Positions 4,523-6,197 of a stretch of DNA of 6,197 nucleotides are shown here, in pieces. Below the pieces are notes generated by a model. The model ran no database searches. It was not told where the DNA came from and saw only the letters and a list, made by a program, of their open reading frames with translations. The first letter of the stretch is position 1; each line of letters starts with the position of its first letter. This DNA comes from Nanobdellota archaeon (GTDB taxonomy: Archaea; Nanobdellota; Nanobdellia; Woesearchaeales; GW2011-AR9), in NCBI GenBank assembly GCA_018812355.1, contig JAHJDQ010000126.1, positions 1-6,197 on the forward strand, read 5' to 3'. A program made the translations under genes and the position numbers.

Positions 4523-5035
4523 ATGAAAATAACAATCACAGAAAAAAAAGATAATAAACTCCTAAACCGTTTAGAAGTTAAAGGTACACTTGAATTTGAA
4601 CAAGTAACTCCAAGTAATGCTAAATTATCGGAAGCTTTAGCTAAAGAGCTTAATAATAAATTAGAATTAGTCATTGTAAAAAGTATTTATAATGAATTTG
4701 GTCAACAAAATGGAACTTTTTTTGCTATAATTTATGATTCTCTAGAAGCAAAAGAAAAGATTGAGATGAATACAAAACATCTTAAGAAACAAGCAGCCGA
4801 AGTTGCTAAGAAAACTGAAGAAGAAAAAGCAGCCGCAGAAGAAGCTAAACAAAAGGAAGCGGAAGAAAAAGCTCAAGCTGCCGAAAAACTTGCTGAAGAG
4901 AAAAAAGAAGCACCTGAAGAAGTAGAAAAAGCGGAAGAGCCACAAAAAGAAACAGTGAGTGAAGAGAAGAAAGAATCTGCTGAAGAAAAAACTCCAGAAG
5001 AACCTCAAATAAAAAAGAAAGAGGGTGAAGAATAA
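4523..5035 (+). CDS. rps24e: small ribosomal subunit protein S24e with a long charged tail
   Basis: S24e is an archaeal/eukaryotic protein of the 30S subunit. Residues 1 to about 88 are the normal S24e domain: MKITITEKKDNKLLNRLEV, the loop FEQVTPSNAKLSEALAKEL, then ELVIVKSIYNEFGQQNGTFF (48-67) and AIIYDSLEAKEKIE (68-81). Archaeal S24e is usually about 100 residues. This one continues to 170. Residues about 89-170 are almost only Glu, Lys, Ala and Gln. The first part (90-130) looks like a single long helix (AAEVAKKTEEEKAAAEEAKQ); the last part has spaced prolines and is probably disordered. The tail is in frame with no interruption and the gene ends one base before the S27ae start codon, so it appears genuine. 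Its role is unknown: it might reach across the ribosome surface or bind a partner. Confidence 0.93.
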   Translation: MKITITEKKDNKLLNRLEVKGTLEFEQVTPSNAKLSEALAKELNNKLELVIVKSIYNEFGQQNGTFFAIIYDSLEAKEKIEMNTKHLKKQAAEVAKKTEEEKAAAEEAKQKEAEEKAQAAEKLAEEKKEAPEEVEKAEEPQKETVSEEKKESAEEKTPEEPQIKKKEGEE

Positions 5036-5036
5036 T

Positions 5037-5279
5037 ATGGCTAAAGCAAGTGGGAAAAAATTAGCTAGTAAGGGTAAGAAAGTTAAAGTTAAGAAAGAAG
5101 GTAAAAAACTATCTGCTTTATACGAAATTTCTGGCGATTCGATTAAGAGAAAAAATAGAACCTGTCCTAAATGTGGCCCTGGTATGTTTATGGGCAAACA
5201 CAAAAACAGAGTTGTTTGTGGCAGTTGTGGTTATGTTGAGATGGTCAAGAAAGCTGTTGTTGAAGAGAAAAAAGAATAG
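5037..5279 (+). CDS. rps27ae: small ribosomal subunit protein S27ae
   Basis: S27ae is a small zinc-ribbon protein of the 30S subunit, near the head and beak. The 80-residue protein has the zinc ligands Cys43-x-x-Cys46 and Cys61-x-x-Cys64, in RTCPKCGPGMFMGKHKNRVV followed by CGSCGYVEM. The family core is about residues 27-69 (LYEISGDSIKRKNRTCPKCG onward). In front lies a lysine-rich, probably disordered extension of about 25 residues (SGKKLASKGKKVKVKKEGKK), likely to contact rRNA, and behind it a short acidic-basic tail (VVEEKKE). The start is the ATG at 5037. A GTG at 5025 in the same frame is part of the ribosome-binding site (ggtga, 5024-5028) and would overlap S24e. Last gene of the operon, followed by a T-rich terminator. 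Confidence 0.95.
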   Translation: MAKASGKKLASKGKKVKVKKEGKKLSALYEISGDSIKRKNRTCPKCGPGMFMGKHKNRVVCGSCGYVEMVKKAVVEEKKE

Positions 5280-5280
5280 A

Positions 5281-5300
5281 GTTTGTTTCTAATATTTTTT
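5281..5300 (+). terminator. T-rich terminator of the rpo7 operon
   Basis: Directly after the S27ae stop comes a T-rich stretch ending in six T residues (5295-5300). The convergent gene ends only four bases further on, so both transcripts must stop within this 24-base gap or overlap slightly. Confidence 0.6.
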
Positions 5301-5303
5301 ATG

Positions 5304-5780
5304 TTATTTGAAACGACCATATTTTGGATCCCAAAAGCAACGAGGAATAAAGAGATCCTTGTGCGTAGCCATGAGAGCCTCGTCTCTTTGACTTTGAGAT
5401 TGAGGAGGTGGAGAGAGATAATATCTTGTTTCAGCAGCAGAATTTGAATCATTTAGAACTACAGCTACGACATGACCTCTTTCACCTAAAGCCTTTTCAA
5501 GATCATCAAAATGTGTACTCATATCTTTTCTAAGACTATCATAATAATTAGATAATCCTTCCTGAAGTTCTAGTATAGAACGACCTCTTTCACCTAAAGC
5601 CTTTTCAAGATCATCAAAATGTGTACTCATATCTTTTCTAAGACTATCATAATAATTAGATAATCCTTCCTGAAGTTCTAGTATAGAACAACCTCTTTCA
5701 CCTAAAACCTTTCCAAAATCATCAAATGCTTCCCAAAGCTTTTTTAAAGCTTCAGAGTATTGTTCTGTTTCATCAGACAT
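5304..5780 (-). CDS. tandem-repeat helical protein, unknown function
   Basis: The 158-residue protein is not recognised. Residues 19-54 and 55-90 are two copies of a 36-residue unit (consensus start FDDLEKALGERGRSILELQE, then GLSNYYDSLRKDMSTH). A third partial copy, FDDLEKALGERG, runs from 91 to 102. The residue after each GERG changes: Cys31, Arg67, His103. Each unit should make two helices broken by the Gly pair, so the region is probably a helical hairpin stack or coiled coil. The C-terminal part (104-158) differs: VVAVVLNDSNSAAETRYYLS, a Pro/Gln/Ser linker (PPPQSQSQ) and an aromatic end FIPRCFWDPKYGRFK. No signal peptide or membrane helix is seen. The start is the ATG at 5780, with a TATA box at about -25. 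A TTG-initiated longer form (to 5831) is rejected because it would begin upstream of that box. It converges on the ribosomal operon. Confidence 0.7.
   Translation of the reverse strand: MSDETEQYSEALKKLWEAFDDFGKVLGERGCSILELQEGLSNYYDSLRKDMSTHFDDLEKALGERGRSILELQEGLSNYYDSLRKDMSTHFDDLEKALGERGHVVAVVLNDSNSAAETRYYLSPPPQSQSQRDEALMATHKDLFIPRCFWDPKYGRFK
5474..5728. repeat. 108-base tandem repeat inside the 5780-5304 gene
   Basis: Copy A (5474-5581) and copy B (5582-5689) are identical over all 108 bases. A third, partial copy (from 5690 to about 5726) has four mismatches in 37 bases before similarity is lost. 108 bases is 36 codons, so the duplication keeps the reading frame. Perfect identity, including third codon positions, points to a recent duplication by slippage or recombination, and the array may vary in copy number. 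Confidence 0.95.
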
Positions 5781-5800
5781 ACGATTAGAACCATGAATAT

Positions 5801-5808
5801 CTTTAAAT
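5801..5808 (-). promoter_or_regulatory. TATA box of the repeat-protein gene
   Basis: On the minus strand atttaaag, within a longer A/T run, is centred about 25 bases before the ATG at 5780, with no Shine-Dalgarno sequence between. It supports a leaderless message beginning at that ATG. Confidence 0.6.
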
Positions 5809-5867
5809 AAATTTCTATACTTAGGAAGCAAAGTATTTTTGTTTAAAGAAGAAATTTTTCACCAAAA

Positions 5868-5876
5868 TTAATAAAT
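5868..5876 (+). promoter_or_regulatory. TATA box of the glycosylase remnant
   Basis: The sequence ttaataaat is centred 25 bases before the ATG at 5897, preceded by a BRE-like accaaaa (5861-5867). The promoter of the truncated gene therefore looks intact. Confidence 0.6.
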
Positions 5877-5896
5877 AAGCACTCTTTTTTAATCAT

Positions 5897-6064
5897 ATGC
5901 CTTTCCAACAACTAAAACAAGAATATCTTAAATGCACAAATTGTCCAGAATTAGTTCAAAATAGAACCCAAATTGTCTTCGGTTCAGGTAATGAGAAAGC
6001 TAAGATATCTGCTTGTTGCAATTATCTCCCAAAATTGTTCTCATCTCATTTCAAATACTACTGA
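5897..6064 (+). pseudogene. N-terminal fragment of a family 4 uracil-DNA glycosylase
   Basis: The 55-codon frame begins MPFQQLKQEYLKCTNCPELV and continues QNRTQIVFGSGNEKAKI to residue 37. This matches the N-terminus of family 4 (Fe-S) uracil-DNA glycosylases, with Cys13-x-x-Cys16, then the R-x-x-V-x-G-x-G-N segment (Arg23 to Asn32). In intact proteins the next residues enter the catalytic GEAPG motif, which should follow within a few residues. Here the frame continues SACCNYLPKLFSSHFKYY and stops. The catalytic motif, the second Cys pair and the C-terminal HPS-type motif are all absent, and I see no trace of them in any frame of the remaining 133 bases. An intact enzyme is about 190-220 residues. 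This is best read as a deletion remnant; its promoter remains. A new role as a short Cys-rich protein cannot be excluded. Confidence 0.7.
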
Positions 6065-6153
6065 AAAATAACTCAACATTTAAATAATCATTTTCGTTAA
6101 AACAAAAATAATTTACAAAGTTTCGCAGTTTGAATAAATGTGATTTGAAATGA
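6046..6153. repeat. 11-base inverted repeat around the end of the remnant
   Basis: TCATTTCAAAT at 6046-6056, in the final codons of the glycosylase remnant, is repeated in inverted orientation as ATTTGAAATGA at 6143-6153. The arms are perfect and 86 bases apart. They could be the ends of a small inserted element or chance in AT-rich DNA. The interval holds no gene. Confidence 0.3.
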
Positions 6154-6197
6154 AACAAAAATTTAGTCTAAAACGATATAAATATGCAGCAAATAAA

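Noticed and set aside
4225..4674. Minus-strand 149-codon frame
   Set aside because: It runs antisense across rpo7, spt4 and rps24e, all secure genes.
4742..5203. Minus-strand 153-codon frame rich in Phe and Leu, looking like a membrane protein
   Set aside because: It is the complement of the Lys/Glu-rich S24e tail and S27ae; the hydrophobic look comes from reading AAG/GAA codons backwards.
5231..5452. Minus-strand 73-codon frame overlapping the end of rps27ae and of the repeat gene
   Set aside because: It is out of frame with the repeat gene, overlaps two better supported genes and has no promoter.
5474..5728. CRISPR-like array
   Set aside because: The repeats are 108 bases long, directly adjacent without spacers and in frame within a coding sequence.
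6184..6197. Possible start of a next gene (ATG at 6184, MQQI...)
   Set aside because: Only four codons are visible, the TATA-like sequence upstream is weak (aaatttag) and there is no ribosome-binding site.

Overview
The window is a low-GC archaeal segment. By its gene content and small, AT-rich style it probably comes from a DPANN-type lineage (Woesearchaeota-like). The archaeal call is firm: it holds the RNA polymerase stalk subunit Rpo7 (RpoE'), Spt4, ribosomal proteins S24e and S27ae, and a PAC2-family proteasome assembly chaperone. Several genes also have archaeal TATA boxes centred 24-27 bases before their start codon. The lineage within Archaea is inference.

Layout. Positions 1-282 hold no supportable gene, only a hairpin followed by a T tract and a promoter-like dyad. 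Three plus-strand genes follow, each apparently its own transcription unit: a coiled-coil plus winged-helix protein (283-729), an unrecognised 137-residue protein (915-1328) and a compact tyrosine recombinase with a complete catalytic set but almost no N-terminal DNA-binding domain (1487-2146). The intergenic gaps here (730-914, 1329-1486, 2147-2328) are AT-rich and full of short dyads. The gap after the recombinase has four TTGATTA-like elements arranged symmetrically around position 2238. This left third looks like accessory DNA, perhaps the remains of an integrated element or a small regulatory-recombination module.

The middle holds minus-strand genes: a PAC2 protein and an overlapping two-helix membrane protein (one operon, 3304 down to 2329), then a small unrecognised protein (3662-3387) transcribed divergently from the core operon.

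The core operon on the plus strand (3759-5279) is rpo7, spt4, rps24e and rps27ae, with gaps of 0 to 2 bases. It couples polymerase stalk, elongation factor and small-subunit ribosomal proteins, a classic archaeal arrangement. The rpo7 start is at 3759, not at the upstream ATG, because the TATA box lies between the two. S24e carries a charged Lys/Glu/Ala-rich tail of about 80 residues that doubles its length.

The right end is unusual. A minus-strand gene (5780-5304) encodes a protein with a 36-residue repeat whose DNA has been duplicated perfectly (108 of 108 bases). Next to it lies a 55-codon remnant of a family 4 uracil-DNA glycosylase that keeps its promoter and first Cys pair but has lost the catalytic region. 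The last 130 bases are non-coding as far as can be seen.
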